Origin: Candidatus Laterigemmans baculatus
GTDB taxonomy: Bacteria > Planctomycetota > Planctomycetia > Pirellulales > Pirellulaceae
Direction of reading: 5' to 3'
Assembly: GCF_010367455.1 (NCBI RefSeq)
Contig: NZ_WRPR01000011.1
Coordinates: forward strand, 1-64,000
Length of the DNA: 64,000 bases
Made by a program: the position numbers and the translations under genes
The notes under the pieces: model-generated
What the model saw: the letters and a program-made list of their open reading frames with translations, nothing else
Database searches by the model: none
Told to the model about the DNA's origin: nothing
In this document: positions 63,803-64,000 of the stretch, piece after piece
Position numbering within the stretch: position 1 is the stretch's first letter
Layout of the letters: each line of letters opens with the position of its first letter

Positions 63803-64000
63803 ATGGAGCGAGTTCCCCGCAAAGTTCTCCTGATCCCCGGGCTGTTCTACCCGCGTTGGATGCTGCTGCCTCTCCGCTACACGCTGCGGAAGAAAGGTTT
63901 TGAGGCGGAGATTTGGGACACCACGGGAGTGGCCGCGCCGCTGCCGAAAATCGTTGCGGAACTGGTCGACGCAATTCGCGGCTTCGCCTCCCCAGCCCGG
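63803..64000 (+). CDS. Alpha/beta hydrolase, N-terminal part (runs off the window)
   Basis: The first 66 residues of a lipase-like alpha/beta hydrolase: MERVPRKVLLIPGLFYPRWM, then PLRYTLRKKGFEAEIWDTTG. The strand-turn LLIPGLFYP is the oxyanion region of lipases. The nucleophile lies beyond the end of the window. It begins 3 bp after the radical SAM stop and so belongs to the same transcript. Confidence 0.75.
   Translation, partial: MERVPRKVLLIPGLFYPRWMLLPLRYTLRKKGFEAEIWDTTGVAAPLPKIVAELVDAIRGFASPAR

Overview
The window is a high-GC chromosomal segment that reads as a planctomycete, most likely of the Pirellulaceae group. The diagnostic signs are three formylglycine-type sulfatases, PSCyt1/DUF1549/DUF1553/DUF1501 proteins, a membrane-bound dehydrogenase fused to HEAT-like repeats and a C-terminal cytochrome c, a DUF1080 protein, a YTV-repeat envelope protein and a giant exported protein with the planctomycete LEPR-XLL-type N-terminal signal. 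Many dispersed palindromic repeats, short signal-peptide lipoproteins and GTG starts fit the same picture. I saw no rRNA, tRNA, CRISPR array, integrase or transposase.

Layout. 0.2-12.9 kb: a LysR/NhaR-like regulator divergent from a three-gene type I secretion operon (ABC protein, HlyD adaptor, TolC lipoprotein), followed by a 1915-residue multidomain surface protein that is its plausible cargo. 13.0-20 kb: a small protein with a CTG start, a DUF1080 protein, an SDR with an ATT start, an epimerase, a fatty acid desaturase, an ATP-grasp protein and an RDD membrane protein. 20-25 kb: a PVC-type dehydrogenase/cytochrome c and a poxvirus-like topoisomerase IB gene bracketed by inverted repeat elements. 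25-32 kb: the imuA-imuB translesion pair behind a perfect dyad, then PilZ, sulfatase, esterase and zinc alcohol dehydrogenase genes. 32-41 kb: housekeeping functions (cyclophilin, enoyl-CoA hydratase, MnmE-like GTPase, HisH, FabZ-like dehydratase, mannose-1-P guanylyltransferase, UDPGP-type pyrophosphorylase, lipoate ligase) plus small genes, one of them a 32-residue basic protein resembling ribosomal protein bL37. 41.9-51 kb: a YTV protein, pterin dehydratase, a 1-kb array of terminal-inverted-repeat elements, and a sulfatase cluster containing an out-of-frame DUF1553/DUF1501 junction. 51-64 kb: a YeiH-type transporter, thioesterase, HrpA helicase, SDR, DUF892 ferritin-like protein, His-rich lipoprotein, serine acetyltransferase, SMUG1 glycosylase, radical SAM protein and the start of an alpha/beta hydrolase.

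Best candidate for a new system: the 1.1-12.9 kb locus. Its ABC subunit keeps Walker A and the Walker B aspartate but has lost the Q-loop glutamine, the LSGGQ signature, the catalytic glutamate and the switch histidine, yet sits in an intact operon with a plausible exported cargo and a LysR-type operator. Other strong points are the two adjacent genes with non-AUG starts, the REP element translated inside a small membrane protein, the mirror-image elements around topoisomerase IB, and the terminal-inverted-repeat array at 44.2-45.1 kb.
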